This document shows, one piece after another, positions 1 to 9,065 of a stretch of 60,721 bases of DNA. Numbering within the stretch: the stretch's first letter is position 1; each line of letters opens with the position of its first letter. A program made the translations under genes and the position numbers. The notes below the pieces were generated by a model, which was not told the DNA's origin, did no database searches, and saw only the letters and a program-made list of their open reading frames with translations. Source of the DNA: DASUGC01 sp035606665 (GTDB lineage: Bacteria; Acidobacteriota; Vicinamibacteria; Vicinamibacterales; SCN-69-37); NCBI GenBank assembly GCA_035606665.1, contig DATNEY010000037.1, forward strand, positions 1-60,721, in the 5' to 3' direction.

Positions 1-1268
1 GGGATCCAGACGACGTCGATCTGGCCGCCGAGCAGGGGCCGCAACAGCTCGCACGAGCCCGCGACCACCTCGTTCAGTTCGAGCTCCTTCAGCTGCAGCG
101 GCTCCTTGCGGCCAAAGGCGAGCAGCTGGCGAGGCAGGGCCGCACCGGCCTCGGCGGTCTTCCTGATCTCCTCGGCGTAGCGGCGGAGCTGCTCGTCGTC
201 CGGCAGGGCGGCCGCGAGCAGCTCGCCGTAGCCGCGGATCGCGGTCAGCGTGTTGTTGAAATCGTGGGCGATACCGCCGGCGAGCTGGCCGATCGCCTCG
301 AGCTTCTGCGATTGGCGCAGTTGCGCCTCCACTTTCTGTCGCTCGACCTGCGCGTGCAGGGCCGCGAGCATGCTGGCGACGGCCACCGAGAACGTCTGCT
401 CATCTGGCGTCCAGATACGCGGCGGACCGACGTGCTCGCAGCACAACACGCCGACCGGCTCGCCTCGAAGATGGACGGGCGTGTCCATCATCGAGCTGAT
501 GCCGAGCGGGCGCAGGTAGTGCGGCCAGAATTCACGGGTGCGCGGGTCGGTCTCGGCGCGGTGCGCGGCGACAACGTCCAGGCCGGAAATCGCTTCGAAG
601 TAGGCGGGATAGTCGCCCGTCTCCAGCTCGAACCCCCCGCTGTGACGGTCGTTGGAGGAGGTGTACAGATCGCTGCAAGTGAGGCGCGCTAGAGCATCGT
701 CCAGCTTCCAGAGGCTGACGCGCTCGACGCCGAGCGTCCGCGAAACGACCTCGGTGACCTCGCGCAGCAGGGCCGGCAGATCGTCGAGCTTGACGATGTC
801 GAGCCGCGCAAGGGCCGCGAGCGCGCCCTCCTGGCGCGCATAGCGGTCGTTCATCGCCCGAAGCTGCGCTTCGGCTGCTTTGCGCGCCGAGATGTCCTGG
901 ATCTGCGAGACGAAGTAGCGCGGCGCGCCGTCCTGGTTCCAGACCATCGTCGCGTTCAACTGAATCCAGACAATGCGGCCGTCCTTGTGGAAGTACCGCT
1001 TCTCCATCTGGTAGGTCTCGATCTCGCGCGCGAGCGTGCGGCGCACCAGATCGAGGTCGGCGTCGAGATCCTCCGGGTGCGTCAGACGCTGGAACGTCGT
1101 CGCAAGGAGCTCCTCGCGCGAATAGCCCACGATGGCACAGAGCGCTGGATTGACCTCCATCCAGTGCCCGGTCGGCGCCACCATCGCCATGCCGATCGCG
1201 GAATGGTGCATGGCGATGCGGAAGTGGTTCTCAACATGCCGCGCGGCGTCGCACGTCGGGCCCATCAT
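1..1268 (-). CDS. PAS-GAF sensor histidine kinase (partial, C-terminus off the left edge)
   Basis: The reading frame runs from an ATG at 1268 (or the adjacent ATG at 1265) down through base 1, so the ATPase domain is missing. About 420 residues are visible: a PAS domain first (residues ~10-130, with a PAC-like ending RYFVSQIQDISARK), then a GAF domain (~150-290), then a dimerisation/phosphoacceptor helix with the H-box GGIAHDFNNTLTAI at about residue 320. This is the hybrid-type HisKA subclass, and the histidine in AHDFNN is the expected phosphorylation site. The start overlaps the motB stop (ATGATG over TGA), so it is translationally coupled to the stator genes. There is no transmembrane segment in the visible part, so it is probably a soluble sensor. 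The ligand and the response regulator cannot be told from here. Confidence 0.9.
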   Translation of the reverse strand, partial: MMGPTCDAARHVENHFRIAMHHSAIGMAMVAPTGHWMEVNPALCAIVGYSREELLATTFQRLTHPEDLDADLDLVRRTLAREIETYQMEKRYFHKDGRIVWIQLNATMVWNQDGAPRYFVSQIQDISARKAAEAQLRAMNDRYARQEGALAALARLDIVKLDDLPALLREVTEVVSRTLGVERVSLWKLDDALARLTCSDLYTSSNDRHSGGFELETGDYPAYFEAISGLDVVAAHRAETDPRTREFWPHYLRPLGISSMMDTPVHLRGEPVGVLCCEHVGPPRIWTPDEQTFSVAVASMLAALHAQVERQKVEAQLRQSQKLEAIGQLAGGIAHDFNNTLTAIRGYGELLAAALPDDEQLRRYAEEIRKTAEAGAALPRQLLAFGRKEPLQLKELELNEVVAGSCELLRPLLGGQIDVVWI

Positions 1269-2056
1269 TTCTTCGCATCCTTGGTGCTGATGATGATCGA
1301 CACCCGGCGGTTGCGGGGATCGAGCGGCTCGTCTGGGAATCGAAGCTGCGTGTCGGCAAAACCGCGCACGGCCTTGAGCTGGCCGTGCTGGAGTCCGTTG
1401 GCGAGGATCACGCGGCGGGCGGCGTTTGCCCGATCCGAGGAAAGATCCCAGTTGTTGTAGGCCGCCATCGCCACGTACTGCCGGCTGTCCGTGTGTCCCT
1501 CGATGACGATGTCGTTGCGCAGCGTGTCGAGCTCGGTGGCGATCACCGTCAGAATCGCGATGCTTTCACCGCGCAGAACCGCGCTGCCGCTGTCGAAGAA
1601 ACTCGAGCCCGAACGATCGACGAGCTCGATGCGAAGACCCTCCGGCGTCATCACGAACTCGATCTGATCCTTCAGCGCCGAGACCCCGGACAGCGTCACT
1701 AGCTGGCGGCGGATGCGATCCGCGGCCTCAGTGAGACTCTTCCGGTCATCGGCTGTGCCCGGTCCGCCGAGCACGGGTGCGCCCGCGGCGGGCCCGCCGG
1801 TGAGGCCTTCGACGCTGCCCGGCAGCACGCCATCTGACATCGCGTGTTCAAACGCGCCGGGATCCCTGAAATAGTCGGCGATGGCTTTCTTCACGGCCGC
1901 GTTCTGGCCGACGAGCCACATCACCATGAAGAACGCCATCATCGCCGTCACGAAGTCGGCGTACGCCACTTTCCAGGCGCCGCCGTGATGCGCGTGGCGG
2001 TGCCGCCTGCGGCGGTTGCGAACGACGACAACGGAACCGGTGGCCGCCACGATCAC
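1265..2056 (-). CDS. motB: Flagellar motor stator protein MotB
   Basis: 263 residues. The N-terminus carries the hallmark MotB segment (HGGAWKVAYADFVTAMMAFF), which contains the proton-binding aspartate at the start of the single membrane helix, after a basic cytoplasmic tail. A plug/linker follows, then a C-terminal OmpA-like peptidoglycan-binding domain (IEGHTDSRQY and LSSDRANAARR are visible). It pairs with MotA to form the ion-conducting stator anchored to the cell wall. The start is GTG at 2056, overlapping the motA stop (GTGA), and its own stop overlaps the start of the histidine kinase, so the three genes form one transcript. Confidence 0.95.
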   Translation of the reverse strand: MIVAATGSVVVVRNRRRRHRHAHHGGAWKVAYADFVTAMMAFFMVMWLVGQNAAVKKAIADYFRDPGAFEHAMSDGVLPGSVEGLTGGPAAGAPVLGGPGTADDRKSLTEAADRIRRQLVTLSGVSALKDQIEFVMTPEGLRIELVDRSGSSFFDSGSAVLRGESIAILTVIATELDTLRNDIVIEGHTDSRQYVAMAAYNNWDLSSDRANAARRVILANGLQHGQLKAVRGFADTQLRFPDEPLDPRNRRVSIIISTKDAKK

Positions 2057-2925
2057 GCAGCCTGACTGTCAACGCTGCGCGTGGACCGGCACAGCGCTTC
2101 GGTTTCTTCGAAGCTCGGACGGATTTCCTCCGGGATCACCCGGCGGGCGAATTCGATGGCGATCGCGGGCGGAAAGCCCTTGTAGACGGCGAGCATCCCG
2201 GCCTTCATGCACGCTTCGAACTGCGCCTCTTCGTTGACGCGATGCTCGAGGCTCGCCGAGATGGGCTGGACGAAGCCGTACGACAGCAGGATGCCCAGGA
2301 ACGTGCCGACGAGCGCCGCGCCGACCTTTTCGCCGATCTCGGCCGCCGGCCCGTCGATCGACTGCATCGTGAGCACGACGCCGAGCACGGCCGCGACGAT
2401 GCCGAGGCCCGGAAGTGCATCGCCGACCTTCGCCAGCGTTCCAGACGGATGCATCGCTTCGCGGTGGAGGACGTCGAGGTCCTCGCCCATCAGGTGATCG
2501 AAGTCGTGCGGCGCGATGCCACCGACGATGACGACCTTGACGGAGTCTGAGAGGAACGTGATGGCCGCGTGCCGGGCCAGGACCTTCGGGTACCTGGAGA
2601 GAATGGGACTGTTCTTCGGATCTTCGAAGTGAGACTCGAGCGCCATGACGCCGGTCTGCTGGATGACGCGGAAGAGCTGATACAGCATCTGCAGCAGCTC
2701 GCCGAAGTCCTGGCGTGACGGGCTCGGCGTCATCAGCCGCTTGCACTGCGCGACCGTCTGCTTGATGACGGACAGCGGCGTGCCGACGAGCAGCGCACCA
2801 ACCGCGGCGCCACCAATGATGATGAACTCCGCCGGCTGGTTGAGCAGCAGGAGGTCGCCGCCCTCCATGAGGAAGCCGCCGGCAACCGAAAGGAGCACGA
2901 CGGCAAGTCCAGCAATCAGCAACAT
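2053..2925 (-). CDS. motA: Flagellar motor stator protein MotA
   Basis: 290 residues, close to the 285-295 typical of proteobacterial MotA. The protein begins MLLIAGLAVVLLSVAGG, with the usual first membrane helix followed by QPAEFIIIGGAAVGALLVG (second helix). It then has a large cytoplasmic loop and two further helices (GIVAAVLGVVLTM; VGAALVGTFLGILLSYG). The open frame extends upstream to 3060, but the extension is Arg-rich and unlike the family, so the ATG at 2925 is the better start. The downstream motB overlaps by four bases. A second, divergent stator pair lies at 36909-38404. Confidence 0.95.
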   Translation of the reverse strand: MLLIAGLAVVLLSVAGGFLMEGGDLLLLNQPAEFIIIGGAAVGALLVGTPLSVIKQTVAQCKRLMTPSPSRQDFGELLQMLYQLFRVIQQTGVMALESHFEDPKNSPILSRYPKVLARHAAITFLSDSVKVVIVGGIAPHDFDHLMGEDLDVLHREAMHPSGTLAKVGDALPGLGIVAAVLGVVLTMQSIDGPAAEIGEKVGAALVGTFLGILLSYGFVQPISASLEHRVNEEAQFEACMKAGMLAVYKGFPPAIAIEFARRVIPEEIRPSFEETEALCRSTRSVDSQAA

Positions 2926-3058
2926 GTGAATCGTTTCCCAGGGCCTCGCCGCCGAGCCTTCACTCGGAGACTCGAGCGGCTCAGAGCGCCGAGGGATACG
3001 GCATCCATGGCGAATCCGCGCATCCACGAAAGAACGCCGGTCTCCCTCGACGTTAAGC

Positions 3059-3086
3059 AAATCGGCGGCGTCAAACGCCGCCTTGA
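3059..3086 (-). promoter_or_regulatory. Possible sigma-28-like promoter of motA
   Basis: On the minus strand the sequence reads TCAA-N16-GCCGATTT, about 134 bases before the motA ATG. It resembles the two better elements before flagellin and flgM (TCAA-N15-), but the spacer is one base longer. The spacer also holds a palindrome (GGCGGCGT-TTG-ACGCCGCC). Confidence 0.35.
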
Positions 3087-3162
3087 TTCGAATTACGTCG
3101 TTTTCATTACCAAATCGAAAAAGGGGTACGGCCCTTGCTCACTCACGTTGCGTCGCGGGATT

Positions 3163-3189
3163 GCCGGGCCTAAAGCCCCGGCCTCCATG
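3163..3189 (-). repeat. Dispersed hairpin repeat, copy 1 (minus orientation)
   Basis: Read on the minus strand this begins CATGGAGGCCGGGGCTTTAG and forms a near-perfect stem of GCCGGGGC against GGCCCGGC with a four-base loop. It shares the CATGGAGGCCGGG core with copies at 3251, 18083 and 55102. It lies in the motA/maf divergent intergenic region. Confidence 0.6.
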
Positions 3190-3250
3190 GGGAGATCACC
3201 GCGCACATGACGGCCGTCCGGCCGCGGGTGTCGGCCGGGCGACAGAGAAA

Positions 3251-3276
3251 CGGAGGCCGGGTCTTCGGACCCGGCG
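3251..3276 (+). repeat. Dispersed hairpin repeat, copy 2 (UUCG-capped)
   Basis: CGGAGGCCGGG core. Bases 3256-3275 form a perfect 8-bp stem closed by a TTCG tetraloop, just six bases before the ATG at 3282. As RNA this would be a very stable hairpin at the ribosome-binding region of the next gene. Confidence 0.6.
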
Positions 3277-3281
3277 AACTG

Positions 3282-4418
3282 ATGTCGAACGAATCGGTTG
3301 AGACATTCGGACGCACCGCCAACGACGCTGCCCGTGCCGCGACAGCCGGTCGGTACGTGCTGCACACGCTGGCGAACGCCACGCGCATCAGCCGCGAGGG
3401 CGACGCGAGGACGCTCGTGGGGGCCTTCCGCAAAGTGCCGGCGATCATCGCCTGCGCCGGTCCCTCACTCGATCGCAACATCCACGACATTGCCCACGTG
3501 CGCGACCGCGCGCTCATCATCGCGTGCGATACCGCCGCGCGGCCGCTGATGCATGCGGGCGTCGAGCCGAACTTGATCGTCGCCATCGACGGCAGCCAGA
3601 CCAACGCGGCTCATCTCGCGGGACTGCCCGTACGGCGGGCCAGGCTGGTCGCCGAGGGCAGCCTCCACCCTTCTGCGTTCGGCTCGTTCGAACGCCGGAC
3701 GTTCTTCTGCAAGGTCTCCGACCACGAGCCCTGGTCGTGGTTTCGCTCGATTGGCGTCGACCGCCAGCGCCTCGAGGCCTGGGGATCGGTCGCAACGACC
3801 GCGTTTGCGCTCGCGCTGGAAATGGGATGCGACCCCATCGTCTTCATCGGCGCCGACATGGCGTTCACGGATGGCCGCGCGTACTGCCGGGGGACGTCGT
3901 TCGAATCGCAATGGGCCAGCTGGACCGCGAGCGGCGAGACCTACGACGCCGTGTGGGCACAACTGGTCGGCCGCTGGACGCAAATCGAAGCCAGTGACGT
4001 GACCGGCCGTAAGGTCGTCACGGCGCCGCACCTGCTGGAATTCCGCAACTGGATCGTGCGGCGTGCTGCGACGACGCAGGCGCGCGTACTCAACGCGACC
4101 GGCGCCGGCCTGCTGACCGGCGGGGCCGTCGCCGAAGCCACGGCGTGGGAGGCCCTGCACGCATCACCGGCGCTCGACGCCTCGGCCGTCGATCGCGCGC
4201 TCGCCGACCTCCATCAGATCGACACGGACGAAATGCCGCGGATGTACGACGCGGTCACGGAAGTCGTCGCCGGCGGCCGTGCCGAAGACATCCGGCGATG
4301 GATCGAGTTCTCGGCCAGCCGCCTGACGCCGGGCGCCATTCGTCACGCGTTGTGCACGCCCGATCAGGAGGCCTGGGCGCTCGCGCACAGCCGATTCCTT
4401 GCCTTGGAAAGCATCTAA
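3282..4418 (+). CDS. Maf-like (DUF115/MptE-like) motility accessory protein, putative flagellin glycosyltransferase
   Basis: 378 residues from the ATG at 3282. An open frame reaches back to an ATG at 3207, but that extension is encoded largely by a hairpin repeat. The motif AIIACAGPSLDRNI, then LIIACDTAARPLMHAGVEPN and a later GCDPIVFIGADMAFTDG, are the signature of the DUF115/MptE-like Rossmann domain of Maf proteins. Members of this family transfer nonulosonic acids to flagellin serine/threonine in several flagellated bacteria. A nonulosonic acid pathway is encoded at 35.7-44.1 kb in this window, which supports that role. The gene is followed after one base by the GTG of the next gene, so it is co-transcribed with the glycosyltransferase/methyltransferase set. 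The start choice is moderately certain. Confidence 0.8.
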   Translation: MSNESVETFGRTANDAARAATAGRYVLHTLANATRISREGDARTLVGAFRKVPAIIACAGPSLDRNIHDIAHVRDRALIIACDTAARPLMHAGVEPNLIVAIDGSQTNAAHLAGLPVRRARLVAEGSLHPSAFGSFERRTFFCKVSDHEPWSWFRSIGVDRQRLEAWGSVATTAFALALEMGCDPIVFIGADMAFTDGRAYCRGTSFESQWASWTASGETYDAVWAQLVGRWTQIEASDVTGRKVVTAPHLLEFRNWIVRRAATTQARVLNATGAGLLTGGAVAEATAWEALHASPALDASAVDRALADLHQIDTDEMPRMYDAVTEVVAGGRAEDIRRWIEFSASRLTPGAIRHALCTPDQEAWALAHSRFLALESI

Positions 4419-4419
4419 C

Positions 4420-6738
4420 GTGAACACCTCCCGCAACATTTGCATCGCCACCTGCGACATCGTCGGACCGATCCGCAACGGCGGCATCGGCAGCGCCTAC
4501 ACGAACCTGGCCCAGCTGCTCGCGCGCGCCGGGCACAAGGTCACGGTGCTGTACGCGCTGGGCACCTACTGCGAGACACGGAACATCCCGCACTGGCAGC
4601 GCGAGTACCGGCGACAAGGCATCGAGCTGGTGCCGCTTCCTGCCGAGCACACGGCGGGCGTAAAAGGCCATCCGGCGCTGCGGATGTCCGTCGGTGTCTA
4701 CGAGTGGCTGAAAACGCGGCAGTTCGACGTCGTCCACTGCCACGAGTGGCGGGGCGTCGGGTACTTCACCGCGCAGGCAAAACGGCAGGGCCTGTGCCTT
4801 CCGAACACCGTGCTCTGTGTGGGCACGCACAGTCCGACGCTCTGGCACCTCGCCGGCATGAACGAGCTGGCCACGCCGGAAGATCTGGAAGTCGATTTCA
4901 TGGAGCGCGGATCGGTCGCGATGGCCGACGTGCTCTGGAGTCCGTCACGTTACATGGTGCAATGGCTGCGGCGCGAAGGCTGGCGACTGCCGTCGCAGGT
5001 TCTCGTCCTGCCCAACGTGGCGCTGGACCTGGAAGCCGCCGTGGCGCACCCGGGCTCCGTGCCGCGAGAGCTCGTGTTCTTCGGGCGCCTCGAGACACGC
5101 AAGGGCCTCGATCTCTTCTGCGACGCCCTCGATCAGCTGACCCGACAGGGCCTGACACCGGAACGGGTCACGTTCCTCGGGAAGTCGTCGACGATCGGAG
5201 CCGAGTCGAGTGACGAATACCTCGCGCGCCGCTCGAAGGCGTGGCCCTTCGCGTGGCGCGTCGACAAGAGTCTCGATCGCCATCAGGCGATGGCATACCT
5301 GCGCCGCGCCGGACGCTTGGCCGTGTTGCCATCGCGTGTCGACAATCAGCCGTACACCGTCATCGAGTGTCTCGGGTCGAACATTCCTTTCATCGCCTGC
5401 TCAACTGGCGGCATTCCCGAACTCGTGAAGCGGGCCGATCGTGAGCGGACGCTGTGCGCGCCTTCAGCGCCCGCTCTGAGCGCGTTGATCGCGCGCGCGT
5501 TGACGGCCGGCCACGCGCCCGTGACAGCCGCGCTCGCCAGCGCCCGCACGGATCGTTCGTGGCTCAAATGGCACGCGGACGCGAAGTTCCGCCGCATCAT
5601 TCGTCCGCCACAGGAAGCGCAGCCGCCGCTCGTGAGCGTCTGTCTGACCCACTACAACCGCCCGGACTATCTCCGCGCCGCGGTCGAATCGATCGAGGCG
5701 CAGGACTATCCATTCGTCGAGATCGTGCTCGTCGACGACGGCAGCACGACTGCGGAAGCGAAAGCAGAGCTCGATCGACTGCAGCCGGAATTCGATCGGC
5801 GAGGCTGGACGATCGTGCGGCAGTCGAACCGGTACCTTGGCGCCGCCCGCAACGCCGCGGTCGCGGCCTCCTCCGGCCGCTATGTCCTGTTCATGGATGA
5901 CGACAACCTCGCGGTGCCGAACGAAATCAGCACATTCGTCCGCGCCGCCGAAACGTCAGGGGCGTGGATCCTGACCTGTTTTCTGCAGGTGTTTCAGGAT
6001 GCGAGTCCCACGCCGAGGGGTCCGTCGTCACATGTGTGGCCGTTCCTCGGGCCGGCGGTGGCGCCTGGGCTGCTGCGCAATGCGTTCGGCGACGCGAATG
6101 CCTTCGTGCATCGCGATGTGTTCAGGAAGATCGGCGGATTTACCGAGGACGTCGGCGTCGGCTGCGAGGACTGGGAGTTCTTCGCGCGCGCCGTACTGTC
6201 CGGGATCAAGCTCGAGGTCGTCCCGGAAGCGCTCGTGCGGTACCGGCAGGCTGCGACCGGAATGCTCGGCACGACCTCCGCGCACGCGAACCGAATGCGC
6301 GCGCTTCGGCCGTATCTGTCCCTTCTGCCGGCCCAGATGCGCTCGCTGGTTCATCTGTCAGGTCGACCTTCAGTAACCACCGCGACCGTCGCGGCTGCCC
6401 CGCCCGCGCGCCTCGATCACGTCGAGCGCGCCGTCGTCTTCGGATCCGGCGAGGCCGGCCGGCTCGCGATCGATCTCGCAGGACGTTGCGGATGGTCGGT
6501 GCCGTGGATCGTCGACAACAACCAGGCGATGTGGAATACCGACATCCACGAGCGTCCGGTCAAGTCGCCTGAATCGCTGACACAAGGTGGTTTCGACCTC
6601 GTCATCGTCGCCTCTATGGCCGGTAAGACCGCGATCTCGGCGCAGCTTTCGAGGCTCGGCCTCACTGAGGGCCGGCAGTTCGTGCACTTTCTCGATCCCG
6701 TTCAGGTTGGATCGTTCTCGACGCAGGTTCAGCTGTGA
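4420..6738 (+). CDS. Trifunctional glycosyltransferase: GT4 + GT2 + C-terminal Rossmann domain
   Basis: 772 residues from a GTG at 4420 with GGAAAG upstream. Residues 1 to ~390 are a GT-B family-4-like transferase (GGIGSAYTNLAQLLARAGH near the N-terminus; FFGRLETRKGLDLF and VLPSRVDNQPYTVIECL in the nucleotide-sugar half). Residues ~397-640 are a GT-A family-2 transferase (VSVCLTHYNRPDYLRAAVES, VLVDDGST, FMDDDN). Residues ~668-772 form a small Rossmann domain (VVFGSGEAGR, IVDNNQ, then LVIVASMAGK) that is also found at the C-terminus of the next protein. It probably adds two sugars in one polypeptide to a surface glycan or flagellin. The acceptor is unknown. Its stop overlaps the next start (GTGA). 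Confidence 0.85.
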   Translation: MNTSRNICIATCDIVGPIRNGGIGSAYTNLAQLLARAGHKVTVLYALGTYCETRNIPHWQREYRRQGIELVPLPAEHTAGVKGHPALRMSVGVYEWLKTRQFDVVHCHEWRGVGYFTAQAKRQGLCLPNTVLCVGTHSPTLWHLAGMNELATPEDLEVDFMERGSVAMADVLWSPSRYMVQWLRREGWRLPSQVLVLPNVALDLEAAVAHPGSVPRELVFFGRLETRKGLDLFCDALDQLTRQGLTPERVTFLGKSSTIGAESSDEYLARRSKAWPFAWRVDKSLDRHQAMAYLRRAGRLAVLPSRVDNQPYTVIECLGSNIPFIACSTGGIPELVKRADRERTLCAPSAPALSALIARALTAGHAPVTAALASARTDRSWLKWHADAKFRRIIRPPQEAQPPLVSVCLTHYNRPDYLRAAVESIEAQDYPFVEIVLVDDGSTTAEAKAELDRLQPEFDRRGWTIVRQSNRYLGAARNAAVAASSGRYVLFMDDDNLAVPNEISTFVRAAETSGAWILTCFLQVFQDASPTPRGPSSHVWPFLGPAVAPGLLRNAFGDANAFVHRDVFRKIGGFTEDVGVGCEDWEFFARAVLSGIKLEVVPEALVRYRQAATGMLGTTSAHANRMRALRPYLSLLPAQMRSLVHLSGRPSVTTATVAAAPPARLDHVERAVVFGSGEAGRLAIDLAGRCGWSVPWIVDNNQAMWNTDIHERPVKSPESLTQGGFDLVIVASMAGKTAISAQLSRLGLTEGRQFVHFLDPVQVGSFSTQVQL

Positions 6739-9056
6739 GCGCCGCGGTCACGCCGACGATCGCGGAGACCGTCGACCGCGTGCTTGCCGCCTGCGGCGGA
6801 GGCCGGACGCTGCACGTCGGCGCCAGCGCTGACGTTGAGGCGTGGGTCGCTGCGTTTCGCCGGCGCGCCGTCGAAGCAGAGACTTGCCTACCGACGCCGC
6901 GCTTTCCCTTCGCTGATTGCAGCTTCGATCTCGTATGCGTGCATGGGTCGCTGGACCATCTGGATCCGGCCGATTTCGCCGCGGCCGTCGACGAGGCGCT
7001 GCGTGTCAGCCGGAATGCGCTGTGGATTCGCACGAGCGGCGAGCCGCGTGACGTCCGGGAGCGCGCCGTACTCGCGCGCGCGTGCCGCAAGCATCCTCTT
7101 TATCAAACACTGATTCCGTACGAGGGTCTGGATTGGCAGGCGGATCCGATCGACATGCTGTTCGAGCGCCTGCCCGACGGTCTGACGATTGGCCGCTCAA
7201 TTGGCGACCTCGCGGCCGGACGCGATCTCCACATGGACATGCTGCGTGAAGCCGGGCGCCGCTCGGATGCGCATGTGGCGCGGTACGCGCTCGCCTGCAG
7301 GTTCATTCGTCCCGGCGATCGCGTGCTCGACGCGGCGTGCGGACTCGGGTACGGCAGCGCCATTCTCGCTGACGCGACGCTCGCAGAGAGCGTCGTCGGC
7401 TTGGACATTGATGATGACGCGGTGCGCTACGCGCGGGATCACTACGGGCGGTCGCGTAAGCGTGTGCGCTTCGACACCTGCGACGCCGCCGGACTGGACG
7501 GCCTTGCGCCGGCGTCGTTTGACGCCATCGTCAGCTTCGAAACCCTTGAACACCTTGAAGATCCGGACACATTCCTCGCGGCTTGCCGCCGTTTGCTGAC
7601 GCCCGCGGGGCGAATCATCTGCTCGGTACCGAATCAGTGGGTCGACGAAACCGGTGAGGATCCGAACCCTCATCACCTGCACGTCTACGATCGCGAGAAG
7701 CTCGAACACTCGTGCAGCCGGCACTTCTTTGTCGAGCAGGTATTCGGACAGACCGCCGGCGGCGGGATGAAACTCGGCAACGCCGGACGCAGGATCTGGC
7801 CGGCCGACGCCTGGGGCGATGACGCGGAATGGTGGCTGCTGGTCGGCATGGCTGACCCGGCTCGCGACACCGCGGCTGCCTCGCGATCGGGTCTGCTGGA
7901 ACATCCGGAAGATGACGCCACGCACGTGCTGGCATTCGATCGCGACTACGACAACCCCTGGCTCGTGCGGGCCATGGTAACGATGGGCTTGCGGACGGAG
8001 TCCGCGAGCCTGCTGGAACTGCTGGCCGAGCGGACGATTGCAACGACGCCGGCGTCGAGCGCCGACGTTGGCGCCGCGCTGTGCGTAAGCCTGTACCGCG
8101 CGATCGAGCGCGGTGAAACGGCGGACGCGGCCGCACTCGATGGCGTTGCTGAGTATTGCGCCGGTGACGCCGCATCGCCGCACGCGCGGCGCTGGCAGAT
8201 CTCGCTTGCGTACGCATTGGGGCTGTATCACCTGCAGCGTGGGCACGTGGAGGATGCGCGCGGCGCGCTCGAGGCCTGCGGCCGCGCGGATGCGCTCGAG
8301 TTCAGTCCCTTACTCGCAACGAAAACCGTGGGTGCATGCGCGCTCCTGGGCTGGATCGCGGCTCAGGCGAAAGACGAGAGCCTCGCGCGTGAGTGGTGGA
8401 CCCGAGGAATAGACGCCGCCGAACGCGCGCTCCATCGGCCGTGGGACGAGATCCTCCTGAGCCGCCGATCGCCTGCAGTATTTGGACTCCGCGAAGCCGC
8501 TCTCGTCGTCGATCTCGCGAGCCAATGCGCCACGGGCCTGCATCTGCTGACGCAGGCGGCGGGCCGTCCGGGCATTCTCGCCAGTCAGTTTGTCGAGTCG
8601 CTCGCCGGCCGCGCCGCGGCGTGGGAACGGCGATATCGTGCGGTCCGTCTGGAGTTCCAAGCCGTGCAGGCGACGCTCGGCGAGTCACCGGAGACACGAT
8701 TCGCACGCGAACATTTCGCTGCGAGCTGGCTCATCCGCGGTGACGAGTCCGCGCCCGGCAAGCGAGTCGCAGTATTCGGCGCCGGATCCGGCGGCCGCCA
8801 GGCGATCGACATGCTGCGAAGCCGCGACATCGACGTCGTGTGTATCGCCGACAACAACATCGATCGCCACGGCGAGACGATTGACGGCGTCCCTGTCATC
8901 GCTCCCGCCGATCTCGCGACGCATCAGATCGACGCGATCGTCGTCGCCTCCATCCCCTACCGCTACCAGATCTTCGAACAGCTCGAGGCACTCGGGTTCC
9001 GGCACGGCCGCGACTTCGATGTGTGCAGCTTCAATTCTTCCCTGGCGCGGATATAG
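6735..9056 (+). CDS. Double SAM-methyltransferase with helical repeats and C-terminal Rossmann domain
   Basis: 773 residues. The first ~120 residues look like a degenerate methyltransferase half (FPFADCSFDLVCVHGSLDHL). Residues ~185-330 are a clear class I SAM-dependent methyltransferase (GDRVLDAACGLGYGSAILA for SAM binding, then FDAIVSFETLEHLEDP). Residues ~430-610 are TPR-like helices. Residues ~675-773 are a Rossmann domain (VAVFGAGSGGRQAIDML, IADNNIDRHG, IVVASIPYRY) matching that of the upstream glycosyltransferase. The domain resembles the C-terminal domain of sugar C-methyltransferases. The likely role is methylation of a glycan residue in the same pathway. The GTG start overlaps the preceding stop. 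Confidence 0.8.
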   Translation: MSAAVTPTIAETVDRVLAACGGGRTLHVGASADVEAWVAAFRRRAVEAETCLPTPRFPFADCSFDLVCVHGSLDHLDPADFAAAVDEALRVSRNALWIRTSGEPRDVRERAVLARACRKHPLYQTLIPYEGLDWQADPIDMLFERLPDGLTIGRSIGDLAAGRDLHMDMLREAGRRSDAHVARYALACRFIRPGDRVLDAACGLGYGSAILADATLAESVVGLDIDDDAVRYARDHYGRSRKRVRFDTCDAAGLDGLAPASFDAIVSFETLEHLEDPDTFLAACRRLLTPAGRIICSVPNQWVDETGEDPNPHHLHVYDREKLEHSCSRHFFVEQVFGQTAGGGMKLGNAGRRIWPADAWGDDAEWWLLVGMADPARDTAAASRSGLLEHPEDDATHVLAFDRDYDNPWLVRAMVTMGLRTESASLLELLAERTIATTPASSADVGAALCVSLYRAIERGETADAAALDGVAEYCAGDAASPHARRWQISLAYALGLYHLQRGHVEDARGALEACGRADALEFSPLLATKTVGACALLGWIAAQAKDESLAREWWTRGIDAAERALHRPWDEILLSRRSPAVFGLREAALVVDLASQCATGLHLLTQAAGRPGILASQFVESLAGRAAAWERRYRAVRLEFQAVQATLGESPETRFAREHFAASWLIRGDESAPGKRVAVFGAGSGGRQAIDMLRSRDIDVVCIADNNIDRHGETIDGVPVIAPADLATHQIDAIVVASIPYRYQIFEQLEALGFRHGRDFDVCSFNSSLARI

Positions 9057-9065
9057 TTCACGGCG

